From Gammaproteobacteria bacterium (GTDB lineage: Bacteria; Pseudomonadota; Gammaproteobacteria; Xanthomonadales; SZUA-5): a stretch of 64,000 nt of DNA. Position numbers and translations under genes: made by a program. Numbering within the stretch: position 1 is the first letter of the stretch; each line of letters begins with the position of its first letter. The stretch is taken from NCBI GenBank assembly GCA_030430155.1, contig JAUIFV010000006.1:1-64000 (forward strand), written 5' to 3'. Positions 1 through 8,567 of the stretch are shown here, piece by piece. The notes beneath the pieces were generated by a model, which did no database searches, was not told where the DNA came from, and was given only the letters and a program-made list of their open reading frames with translations.

Positions 1-2
1 CC

Positions 3-194
3 GCTGTCGACGCCCTGGCCAGCCGGGGCGAATTTTACACCGCCTATACCCCCTATCAGCCCGAGATCAGCCAGGGGACGCTCCAGGCGATTTTCGAGTA
101 CCAGACGCTCATCGCCCAGCTCACCGGCATGGATCTTGCCACGCTACGGCCCACCCTGGAAATCGATGCCGAGGTGCCCTATGCGGCGCCGTAG
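3..194 (+). pseudogene. Fragment resembling glycine dehydrogenase (decarboxylating) subunit 1, 3' truncated; 5' end outside window
   Basis: Frame 3 reads [46 protein letters not shown], the Gcv[27 protein letters not shown] motif, then unrelated [17 protein letters not shown] and TAG at 192-194. Confidence 0.6.
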
Positions 195-693
195 CCCACT
201 CGCCCTAGCAGCCCTGTGTGCGCCGGTGCCTGCCTACGCGGACACCTACTCGCACTGGGGCGTGAACGCGATCGTCTTTATGGTCATGGTGATCGTGGTG
301 GTGGCCACCATCATGGTGCACTACCTGGGCCTGACCTACGCCTGGCGGCAGCTGCAGCGCCGCCCGGCCAGCTTCCGCCATCGCCGGGTGCTGTACGGGA
401 TCCTGTTCGCCTTGGCCCTGCACATCGTCGAGATCTGGATGTTCGGACTGACCTATTGGCTGTTGGACCCGTGGGCAGCGGCCGGGCAGGTGGGAGTCGG
501 CACCGATCTGTCCCTGCTCGACGCGGTGTATTTCTCCGCGACCACCTATTCCACCGCGGGCTATGGTGATCTGGTGCCGGTGGGTCCGGTGCGATTGATC
601 GCCGGTACCGAGGCGTTGGTCGGATTCCTGCTGATTACCTGGAGTGCCTCCTTCACCTATTTGGAGATGGATCGCAACTGGCGCGGCAGATAG
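181..693 (+). CDS. Two-TM potassium channel family (Ion_trans_2-like) protein
   Basis: Hydrophobic helices plus pore-like [15 protein letters not shown] selectivity-filter region; the ORF could also start at 136. Confidence 0.8.
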   Translation: MRRRSPLALAALCAPVPAYADTYSHWGVNAIVFMVMVIVVVATIMVHYLGLTYAWRQLQRRPASFRHRRVLYGILFALALHIVEIWMFGLTYWLLDPWAAAGQVGVGTDLSLLDAVYFSATTYSTAGYGDLVPVGPVRLIAGTEALVGFLLITWSASFTYLEMDRNWRGR

Positions 694-846
694 GCCGTCT
701 CGGTGCGCAGCGCTCGCGCAGCGAACCTTGCCTACGGCGTGCATGAACAAACGTGGCGGAGCAGAAGTCCGTTCATCTTCGGTGGCGCCGGCGAGAACTA
801 AACTTCGCGGTTTGCCCTGGTGGCCTGCTTGATGGAAGCTGTACGC

Positions 847-2085
847 ATGCGTTTGCTCGCTGCCCACGCCACGAAGTTCCGCGGGATGTACGCGTTGCTA
901 CTGCTGCTGTTCGCCAGCACGGCGGCGGCGAAGAGCTATGAGGTGGAGTTTGTCCTCACCCTGGATCCCAAGACTCGCGATATCGCTGGGGAGATCCGTT
1001 TGGGCAAGGGCGCCGAACGGCTGATCGCACTGAACCTGGATGCCAATCCAGAGCGCTACTCGCAGTTTTCGGTCAGCAGCGGTGAGCTGAAGTTGGCCGA
1101 TGGACGGGCGATCTGGAGCCCCGAGGGCAAGGGTGTGCTGCGTTACCGGGCCAAGGTCGATGAGCTGCGCGGCCGCGGTCGCTACCGCTCCCGCTTCGCC
1201 GACGACTGGGCCATCTTCCGCGCCGACCGGGTGATTCCGGGAGTCAAGGTACGCAGTCGCCCCGGCTCGCGGTCGATCAGCCATCTGCGCGTGCATACGC
1301 CTGCCAAATGGCGCCAGGACACGCCCTATCCCAGTGTCGCGGACGGACGCTACCGGGTCGATATACCCGAGCGCCGCTTCGATAGACCGGTGGGCTGGAT
1401 GATCGCCGGGCGCATCGGGATCCGCCGCGACACCGTTGCCGGGGTGGAGATCTCCATCGCCGCGCCGGTGGGCCGTGATGTGCGGCGCATGGACGTGATG
1501 ACCCTGCTCGGCCACACCATGCCGGAGACGAAACGCGCCTTCGGCAAGCTGCCAGAGAAGATCCTGCTGGTATTCGGCCCCGAGCCGATGTGGCGAGGCG
1601 GGCTGTCGGCGCCGCACTCGCTGTACCTGCACGCCGATCGGCCGCTGGTCAGCCAGAACGCAACCAGCACCCTGCTGCACGAGCTGGTCCACGTGATCAC
1701 CCGGGTCCGTGGCAAGAGCGACCGCGATGACTGGATCGCCGAGGGCCTGGCCGAGTACTACAGCCTGCAGCTGCTGCTGCGCTCCGGCGGTATCACCCAG
1801 TCGCGCTACGACAAGGGCATCGGCTTCCAGCAGCGCTGGGGCAAGGCGGTCAAGAGCCTGCGCAGCAAACGCTCCAGAGGCCCCATCACCGCCCGCGCCG
1901 TGGTCCTGATGGCCGCCGTCGACGAGGAAATCCGCGAACTGAGCAACGACGAACACAGCCTCGATGACCTGATCCGGCACTTCAAGAACAACAGCCGCGA
2001 GGTGTCGACCAAGGCGTTTATTGCCTACGCCGACCGACTCGCCGGGGCGGAGGTGACGGCGTTGCGGACGCCGTTGTTGGATTGA
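847..2085 (+). CDS. Secreted gluzincin-like zinc metallopeptidase, hypothetical
   Basis: N-terminal hydrophobic signal; LLHELVHVITR...DDWIAEGLAEYY (HExxH plus downstream Glu). Exact start uncertain (820/847/889). Confidence 0.7.
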   Translation: MRLLAAHATKFRGMYALLLLLFASTAAAKSYEVEFVLTLDPKTRDIAGEIRLGKGAERLIALNLDANPERYSQFSVSSGELKLADGRAIWSPEGKGVLRYRAKVDELRGRGRYRSRFADDWAIFRADRVIPGVKVRSRPGSRSISHLRVHTPAKWRQDTPYPSVADGRYRVDIPERRFDRPVGWMIAGRIGIRRDTVAGVEISIAAPVGRDVRRMDVMTLLGHTMPETKRAFGKLPEKILLVFGPEPMWRGGLSAPHSLYLHADRPLVSQNATSTLLHELVHVITRVRGKSDRDDWIAEGLAEYYSLQLLLRSGGITQSRYDKGIGFQQRWGKAVKSLRSKRSRGPITARAVVLMAAVDEEIRELSNDEHSLDDLIRHFKNNSREVSTKAFIAYADRLAGAEVTALRTPLLD

Positions 2086-2092
2086 ATGAGGT

Positions 2093-2195
2093 GAGGGCAC
2101 AGGGCTCAGGGCCCAGAGAAGCCGGGCTCGCGGCAGCTGGGCCCTCCTGCCCTGGGCCCTGGGCCCTGCGCTCGCCTGGGCCCTACGCCCTAGCC
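2093..2195. repeat. (AGGGCNC)n heptad inverted array, copy A
   Basis: agggcacagggctcagggcccag ... ctgggccctcctgccctgggccctgggccct. Confidence 0.85.
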
Positions 2196-2899
2196 TTCAA
2201 CACCCTTCTGACCGCCGCCAGATTCCTCCGACTCACCTCCAGCTGGGCGCCGCTGCGCAGGCTGACGCAGGTGCTGCCGTCGTCGCTGCGGCGTAGGCCG
2301 GCGAGCTGCTCCAGCGCAACCAGGCAGTTGCGATGGACGCGGACGAAACGCTCGCCGAAGCGCTCCTCCAGGGATACCAATGAGTCTTCGATAAGCACGC
2401 TGTAGTCGGCGCAATGGACCTCGACGTACTTGGAGTCGGCGAGCAGATAGTGCACCTCCTCGACCGGAATCAGACGAATCTCGCCGCGTACTCTGGCCTG
2501 CAGGCAGGGGCCGCTTTGCGCGCTCGGCGGATGGGCGCCGAGCAGCTTCTGTGCCTTGTCCAGGGCCTGGCGTAGCCGTTCTACGCGGACCGGTTTGACC
2601 AGGTAGTCGGTGGCGCTGACCTCAAAGGCGCTCAGTGCGTGATCGTCGTAGGCAGTGCAGAACACCACCAGCGGCGCATGCGGATGGGCCATCAGCTCGC
2701 GGGCCGTGCTGATGCCATCCATGCCCGGCATGCGAATGTCCAGCAGCAGCAAATCGGGCTGCAGCTGATCCACCTTGGCCAGCGCCTCCTCGCCGGCCTG
2801 GGCGGTGCCGACCACGCTGCAGTCCGGTTGCGCCGCGACCATCTGTGCCAGCCGCTGGCGCGCAAGCGGTTCGTCGTCAACGATCAGCACCCTCATCAC
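2183..2899 (-). CDS. LytTR-family response regulator (AlgR-like)
   Basis: Receiver domain MRVLIVDDEPLARQRL...LLLLDIRMPGMDG...VKPV plus C-terminal LytTR domain. Confidence 0.9.
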   Translation of the reverse strand: MMRVLIVDDEPLARQRLAQMVAAQPDCSVVGTAQAGEEALAKVDQLQPDLLLLDIRMPGMDGISTARELMAHPHAPLVVFCTAYDDHALSAFEVSATDYLVKPVRVERLRQALDKAQKLLGAHPPSAQSGPCLQARVRGEIRLIPVEEVHYLLADSKYVEVHCADYSVLIEDSLVSLEERFGERFVRVHRNCLVALEQLAGLRRSDDGSTCVSLRSGAQLEVSRRNLAAVRRVLKARA

Positions 2900-3930
2900 T
2901 GGCTTTCCATCGGCAGTCGCAGCTGCGCCTGATAGTAGTCAGCGCCGCGTTCAACGACCAGATCGGCCCGATCACCGAAGCATTGGCGCAGACGAGCGCG
3001 TATGTAGTCCTGGGCCATCCCCATCCCTTGGTGGTGGTCGGCCTCGGCCGCTGGCGCGTCGTTGCGTACCTGCAGGTGCCACTGCTCACCGTCCTGCCGG
3101 CTGTATACCGAAATGCGTCCGCCAGCGACCAGCTGCTGCACGCCGTGGTAGATGGCGTTCTCCACCAGCGGCTGCACGATCAATGGCGGGATGCGCAGCC
3201 GATCCGGTGCGGCCACCTGCCAGTCCAGCTGCAACCTGTCACCCAGCCGCAACCCTTCGATGGACAGATAGCGCCGGGTCAGCTCCAGCTCCTGATCGAT
3301 GTCGATCAAATCCTCGCCGGCTTTGAGCGAGGCCCGAAACAGATCAGCCAGGTCCAGTGTTGCCTCTTCAGCGGCCTGCGGCGCACTGTCTATCAGCGCC
3401 GCGATGGTGTTGAGACTGTTGAACAGAAAGTGCGGGCGTATTCGAGCCTGCAGCGCATCGGCTTCGGCACGCGCCTTGGCCTCCACCTGCAGTCGCCACT
3501 GGGTATGGACGAAGGCGTAGCGCAGGCCGGCCGCCGCCACCAACCCGGCGAGCGCGGTGCTATTGAAGACAAAGGCCATTGGTCCGGCGGGCATGGTTGG
3601 TGTCCAGCCTAGCGCTGGATCAAGGGCGCTCACACCCAGAGCGCAGGCCGCGCAGACCACTACGCATAGCGACCAGCTGAGCCAGCCGCCGAGCAGCGTC
3701 GGCAGCCGCAGTATGGCCGTGCGCAGGCTGCACAGAATGACCGCGCAGCTCAGCGCCAGCCACTGCACGTACAGGCTCACCGGTCCCAATCGGCGCCAGA
3801 AACCGCCCTCGTACTCGCTGGTTGGCGCCAGCACCACCACCAGGGCGACCAGCTCGGCACCGAGCACGATCACCATCACCGGCTCCAGTCGGCACAGATC
3901 GGGCAGCCAACGGGAGCGCTGCAGGCTCAC
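2896..3930 (-). CDS. LytS/AlgZ-type sensor histidine kinase
   Basis: IRPHFLFNSLNTIAALI motif (His_kinase); overlaps regulator by 4 bp; probable GTG start at 3930 overlapping upstream esterase stop (GTGA). Confidence 0.85.
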   Translation of the reverse strand: MSLQRSRWLPDLCRLEPVMVIVLGAELVALVVVLAPTSEYEGGFWRRLGPVSLYVQWLALSCAVILCSLRTAILRLPTLLGGWLSWSLCVVVCAACALGVSALDPALGWTPTMPAGPMAFVFNSTALAGLVAAAGLRYAFVHTQWRLQVEAKARAEADALQARIRPHFLFNSLNTIAALIDSAPQAAEEATLDLADLFRASLKAGEDLIDIDQELELTRRYLSIEGLRLGDRLQLDWQVAAPDRLRIPPLIVQPLVENAIYHGVQQLVAGGRISVYSRQDGEQWHLQVRNDAPAAEADHHQGMGMAQDYIRARLRQCFGDRADLVVERGADYYQAQLRLPMESQ

Positions 3931-4613
3931 TCGAAGCGCCGCTCCAGCCAGTTGCCCAGGTCGGTGATCTCTTCCAGGCAGACCTGATGGGCCATCGGAT
4001 AGGAATGCCATTCCGGCTGCAAACCCACCCCTTCCAGGAACTGCCTGGACATCTCCCCCAGCGCCTCCGGTACCACCGGATCGAAGCGGCCATGGGCCAT
4101 GAACAGCGGCATGGTTGCCGCCGCAGCGGTGGTCTGCGGCAGCAGATGCTCGTGGATGGGCACATAGCTGGACAGCACGACCATCCCGGCCAAGGGTTCC
4201 TCGCGGGTCAGGCCGCGGGCCAGGGTAATTGCGCCGCCCTGGGAGAATCCGGCCAGGATCAGCCGCTGCGGCGGGCAGCCGCGGGCAATCTCCTTGCGCA
4301 GCAGCAGTTCAATGGCCGCCACCGACCCTTCGACACCCGGAATATCCTGCTTTTCGGCCAGGCTGGGGCCAAGGATGTCGTACCAGGCGCGCATGCGCGC
4401 ACCGCCGTTGACGGTCACCGCGCGCACCGGGGCGTGCGGAAAAACAAAGCGCAGGCTGGGCCAATGCGGCCGCACCAGCTCCGGCACGATGGCTTCAAAG
4501 TCATGCCCATCGGCGCCCAATCCATGCAGCCAGACGATGGTCCAGCGCGGGTCGGGTCCGGTCTGCAGTTCGACGAAATCCAGTTCGGCGACGGCCTTTT
4601 CCATCAGCGCCAC
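3927..4613 (-). CDS. Alpha/beta hydrolase, phospholipase/carboxylesterase family
   Basis: VWLHGLGADGHDFEAIVPEL, GFSQGGAITL nucleophile elbow, MAHGRFDPVVP. Confidence 0.9.
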   Translation of the reverse strand: MALMEKAVAELDFVELQTGPDPRWTIVWLHGLGADGHDFEAIVPELVRPHWPSLRFVFPHAPVRAVTVNGGARMRAWYDILGPSLAEKQDIPGVEGSVAAIELLLRKEIARGCPPQRLILAGFSQGGAITLARGLTREEPLAGMVVLSSYVPIHEHLLPQTTAAAATMPLFMAHGRFDPVVPEALGEMSRQFLEGVGLQPEWHSYPMAHQVCLEEITDLGNWLERRFE

Positions 4614-4709
4614 GCTCCGTGACCAGGCAACGATGGCCTATTCGGGCTGGTGAGCTGCGGTAGGCTTGGGCGACAATCACCCAGGCCGGGATCGAAAGTA
4701 GCAACCAAC

Positions 4710-4907
4710 ATGAATCATGCCTCCAGCAATCGAGTCTCAAAGAACAGCACGCCGCGCCGGCAGGCGCGAACCGGCGTGCAGTATAGCCAGCGCCGTAGCG
4801 CGCGCTGGCTGCTATGCGCGGCTTTGCTGGGGCTGATATTGGGTCTGGGCGGATGTGGCAACAAGGGTCCGTTGAAGCTGCCTGAGAACAGCGGTCAGTA
4901 TCGATGA
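4710..4907 (+). CDS. lptM: LPS translocon maturation chaperone LptM (YifL) family lipoprotein
   Basis: Lipobox LGGCGNKGPLKLPE immediately upstream of and overlapping dapF. Confidence 0.8.
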   Translation: MNHASSNRVSKNSTPRRQARTGVQYSQRRSARWLLCAALLGLILGLGGCGNKGPLKLPENSGQYR

Positions 4908-5728
4908 GCCTGCGTTTTCACAAGATGCACGGCGCCGGCAACGATTTCGTGCTGATCGATCGTTTGCGCGAGCACGCCGAGTTGGATGCGGAACTGGTGC
5001 GACGGCTGGCCAATCGCCGCTACGGCGCTGGTGCCGATCAGGTTCTGACCATCGAACGCGGCGTAGAGCTGCCCTTTGCCTACCGTGTCTACAACGCAGA
5101 CGGCTCCAGCGCCGGGCAGTGTGGCAACGGCGCGCGCTGCGTCGGTGCCTTCCTGCAGCGCTACTACGACCTGCCGCAGCGCTTCAGCGTCGAATCGCCC
5201 TCCGGCGTGGTGCAGGTGCGGCTGCTCGATGAGGGCGAGGTGGAAGTCAGCCTCGGACAACCGCGATTGGCCTCCGATCAGGTGCCGACCCGTCTGCAGC
5301 CCGACCCTTCGGGTCTGGCCAGCTTCGCCGCCCTGGGCCGGCAGTGGCAGGGCTCGCCGCTGTCGATGGGCAATCCCCATCTGGTGATCGAAGTGGAGGA
5401 CGTGGCCAGCGCGCCGCTGGAGGCGCTAGGCGAGTGGCTGCAGCGTTCCACGTTGTTTGCCGACGGCTGCAATCTGGAAATGGTGCAGGTGCTGGACGCC
5501 AACACCCTGCGCGTGCGCGTCTACGAGCGCGGCGTCGGCGAAACCCTGGCCTGCGGCTCCGGCGCCTGTGCCGCGGCCATCGCCATGCAGCGGCGCGGGC
5601 GGGCGACCGGCCCGCTGCGCTTGCAGCTGCCCGGCGGTCGATTGCGGGTGCGCTGGGACGGGCCCGGGCACAGCGTGTTTCTGGCTGGCGGTGCGGTATT
5701 TGTCTACAGCGGAGAATGGCAGCAATGA
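4904..5728 (+). CDS. dapF: Diaminopimelate epimerase
   Basis: MHGAGNDFVLID, NADGSSAGQCGNGARC, ERGVGETLACGSGACA. Confidence 0.97.
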   Translation: MSLRFHKMHGAGNDFVLIDRLREHAELDAELVRRLANRRYGAGADQVLTIERGVELPFAYRVYNADGSSAGQCGNGARCVGAFLQRYYDLPQRFSVESPSGVVQVRLLDEGEVEVSLGQPRLASDQVPTRLQPDPSGLASFAALGRQWQGSPLSMGNPHLVIEVEDVASAPLEALGEWLQRSTLFADGCNLEMVQVLDANTLRVRVYERGVGETLACGSGACAAAIAMQRRGRATGPLRLQLPGGRLRVRWDGPGHSVFLAGGAVFVYSGEWQQ

Positions 5729-6417
5729 GCGAAGCGCAAGCCGATCAGATTGCCGCCTACCTGCGCGACCATCCGGAGTTTCTGGCCGACTATCCCGATC
5801 TGGCGCTGAGCCTGCGCGCGCCGCGCGAAGACGGCGCCACCACTCAGCTGGCCAGCTATCAGATCGACATCCTGCGCGACCGGGTGCGCGGGTTGGAAAC
5901 GCGCTTGCGCGAGCTGCTGACCATCGCCAGCGACAACGAGGCGCTGCTGCAGCGGCTGCACCTGCTGGCGCTGCGGCTGTTGCGCATCGGTGATCTGCGC
6001 GAGGGGGTGCTGGCCATTGCCGCCGGACTGAACGAGGACCTGCAGGCCGAGCATGCCCGGCTGCTGTTGATTGGCGCGCCAGCGGTGGATTTGCTGGCGC
6101 CGTGGCTGCTGCAGTGGCCGGCTGACGACGCCCGGCTGCAGCAGTTTGTCGACCTGTGGCCGCATCGCAACGCGCGCTGCGGGCGGATCAGGCGGGAACG
6201 GCTCAGCGCGCTGTTCGGCGAAGCCGCACCGGGGATCGCCTCGGCGGCGCTGGTGCCGCTGATCGGTGATGCCGCGCCCATCGGCCTGCTCGCCATCGGC
6301 AGCAGCGATGAGCAACGCTTCCAACCGGGCATGGCCACCGATCTGCTGACCCGGATGGGCGAGATGATCGCAGTGGCGGTACTGCGCTGGAGCCAGGACA
6401 GCGCCGCGGGCGGATGA
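5725..6417 (+). CDS. DUF484 family protein
   Basis: Between dapF and xerC with 4-bp overlaps; YLRDHPEFLADYPDL N-terminus typical of DUF484. Confidence 0.9.
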   Translation: MSEAQADQIAAYLRDHPEFLADYPDLALSLRAPREDGATTQLASYQIDILRDRVRGLETRLRELLTIASDNEALLQRLHLLALRLLRIGDLREGVLAIAAGLNEDLQAEHARLLLIGAPAVDLLAPWLLQWPADDARLQQFVDLWPHRNARCGRIRRERLSALFGEAAPGIASAALVPLIGDAAPIGLLAIGSSDEQRFQPGMATDLLTRMGEMIAVAVLRWSQDSAAGG

Positions 6418-7334
6418 GCGTCCGGGCTCCCGAGCTCGACCCGCTGCTGCAGGACTTCCTGCGCCATCTGCAGGTCGAACGCCGGCTGTCGCCGCGCACC
6501 GTCGATGCCTACCAGCGTCAGCTCAACGAACTGGCCCACGGCCTGTGGCCGGAACGGCCATCGGCTTGGCCGCAGCTGGCCGCGGCGCAGCTGCGCCAGG
6601 CCATCGCTGGCGCCCACCGCGGCGGGCTGGCGCCGAAGAGTCTGGCCCAGCGGCTGTCGGCGGTACGCAGTCTGTACCGCTTCCTGCGCCGCCGCGGGGT
6701 GGTCGACGGGGCCAACCCGGCGGCCGGCCTGAAGCCGCCCAAGGGCGAGCGCCGACTGCCCGGGGTGCTCGACACCGACACCATCACCCGCCTGCTGGAA
6801 ATCCCCGATGACGAACCGCTGGCCACCCGCGATCGGGCCATCCTGGAGCTGTTCTATTCCTCCGGTCTGCGTTTGTCCGAGCTGGCCGCGCTGTCCTGGA
6901 TCGACGTCGACCTGAGCGAAGGCTCGGTGCGGGTGCTGGGCAAGGGCAGCAAGACCCGCATCGTACCGGTGGGCAGCAAAGCCATCGCCGCCCTGCAAGC
7001 CTTGCGCAACCAGGATCTGCACGGAGATCCGCAGCAGCCGCTGTTTCGCAGCCGCGGCGGTCGTCTGGGGGTGCGCGCAATCCAGCTGCGGCTGCGCCAC
7101 TGGGCGCGCAAACAGGGCCTGTGGCAGCGCGTCCATCCTCATCTGCTGCGGCACAGCTTCGCCTCGCACATGCTCGAGTCCAGCGGCGACCTGCGCGCGG
7201 TGCAGGAGCTGCTAGGCCACGCCGATATCGCGACCACGCAGGTGTATACGCATTTGGACTTTCAGCATCTGGCGCAGGTGTATGACGGGGCGCATCCCAG
7301 GGCTAAGAGAAAGGGCCCAGGGCCCAGGGAATAG
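6414..7334 (+). CDS. xerC: Tyrosine recombinase XerC
   Basis: Catalytic RDRAILELFYSSGLRLSEL, HLLRHSFASHML, LGHADIATTQVYTH; C-terminal KGPGPRE is encoded by a heptad repeat array. Confidence 0.95.
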   Translation: MSVRAPELDPLLQDFLRHLQVERRLSPRTVDAYQRQLNELAHGLWPERPSAWPQLAAAQLRQAIAGAHRGGLAPKSLAQRLSAVRSLYRFLRRRGVVDGANPAAGLKPPKGERRLPGVLDTDTITRLLEIPDDEPLATRDRAILELFYSSGLRLSELAALSWIDVDLSEGSVRVLGKGSKTRIVPVGSKAIAALQALRNQDLHGDPQQPLFRSRGGRLGVRAIQLRLRHWARKQGLWQRVHPHLLRHSFASHMLESSGDLRAVQELLGHADIATTQVYTHLDFQHLAQVYDGAHPRAKRKGPGPRE

Positions 7335-7412
7335 GGCCCAGGAAATCAAGAGCGGTTGGCGGCGCGGTTGTTGCTCTACTGGGCCCTGAGCCCTGTGCCC
7401 TGGGCCCTCGCC
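7308..7412. repeat. Heptad inverted array, copy B (overlaps xerC 3' end)
   Basis: aagggcccagggcccagggaatagggcccagg ... ctgggccctgagccctgtgccctgggccct. Confidence 0.85.
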
Positions 7413-7538
7413 CGTTCCTAGCAGGGAACTTCCCCGCTGCCTGATACACCAACAGCTGCCGAAAGCCCCGGGCACCCGCCACCGCTTTCCGCTAAGCTGC
7501 GCCCCCTTTCCACCGCCATACGGTCACAGGAAGCACTC

Positions 7539-8471
7539 ATGAGTCAGGATTTCGCCACCTACAAGGCCTTTTGGGATCATCAGGCCCGTGATCGGCTCAA
7601 TGCGATGCTGGCGGTGGACGGCAGCGGTGATGATGAGGTGCTGCTGTGTACCGGTCAGTACACCGCCGATCAGGTGGTCGCCGCGCTGGATCTTAAGGCC
7701 GATGATCGGGTCCTGGAGCTGGGCTGCGGGGTCGGGCGGATCGGCTCCGAGTTGGCCGCCAGGGTCGGTCACTGGCAGGGCGTGGACATCTCGCAGAAGA
7801 TGATCGATGTGGCCCGCGATCGCCTCTCGGGGTTCAGCAACGTCAGCGCCGACGTGCTCGAGCGCACCCGACTGGATCCGGCCGCCGATGCGAGCCTGGA
7901 CAAGGCCTACTCGGTGGCGGTGTTCATCCACCTCGACAAGGAAGATCTGTTTCTCTATCTGCAGGATCTGTATCGCGCCCTCAAGCCCGGCGGGCGGATC
8001 TATTTCGACACCTGGAACATCGCCCACCCGGTGGGCTTCAAGCGCTTTGCCTACGAGGTCAATCGGTTCCGCGATCAGGCCCCGGTGGCGCGCAAGGACG
8101 TGGCGCGCAATCAATTCAGCTGTCCGCAGGAGATCGAGATCTACCTGCAGCAGGCCGGTTTCGAAGTCGCCATGCTGCTCGCTGACTCGCCGTGGATTCA
8201 GGCGGTGGCGGTCAAACCCGGCGGCAGCGAGCCTCTGGAGCAGATCAAGAGCAAGCTGGAGCAGCAACGCGACACCATCATCTACGGCGCCGGCTGGACC
8301 GAGTTCTTCGACCGTTTGCTGCAAACCATCTTCGAAGGGGTGCACCCGCAGGCGCTGTACGACTCGCTGCTTGCCCGTTCAGGCGACCGCGAAGCAGACA
8401 TGTTCCGGACCTGGCTGCGTGGCTTCTGGAAGCTGTCTGAGGCGCAGTTTGGGGCGGCGCCCGGCGCATAG
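7539..8471 (+). CDS. Class I SAM-dependent methyltransferase
   Basis: VLELGCGVGRIGSEL motif I, Rossmann methyltransferase pattern. Confidence 0.85.
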   Translation: MSQDFATYKAFWDHQARDRLNAMLAVDGSGDDEVLLCTGQYTADQVVAALDLKADDRVLELGCGVGRIGSELAARVGHWQGVDISQKMIDVARDRLSGFSNVSADVLERTRLDPAADASLDKAYSVAVFIHLDKEDLFLYLQDLYRALKPGGRIYFDTWNIAHPVGFKRFAYEVNRFRDQAPVARKDVARNQFSCPQEIEIYLQQAGFEVAMLLADSPWIQAVAVKPGGSEPLEQIKSKLEQQRDTIIYGAGWTEFFDRLLQTIFEGVHPQALYDSLLARSGDREADMFRTWLRGFWKLSEAQFGAAPGA

Positions 8472-8477
8472 CGGTTG

Positions 8478-8519
8478 GAAGGGCCCAGGAAGAAGGGAAA
8501 GGACCCAGGGCCCAGGAAG
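8478..8519 (+). repeat. Heptad array, single arm, copy C
   Basis: aagggcccaggaagaagggaaaggacccagggcccagga. Confidence 0.75.
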
Positions 8520-8567
8520 CAGATCCCGCGCCGCTGCCGTGCCACGCGTTGTCCGTGGCTGCCCTTG

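Noticed and set aside
8282-8567. C-terminal extension of the 935-aa permease ORF over the methyltransferase 3' end
   Set aside because: It is a product of the apparent frameshift; the translation runs through heptad repeat and antisense methyltransferase sequence.
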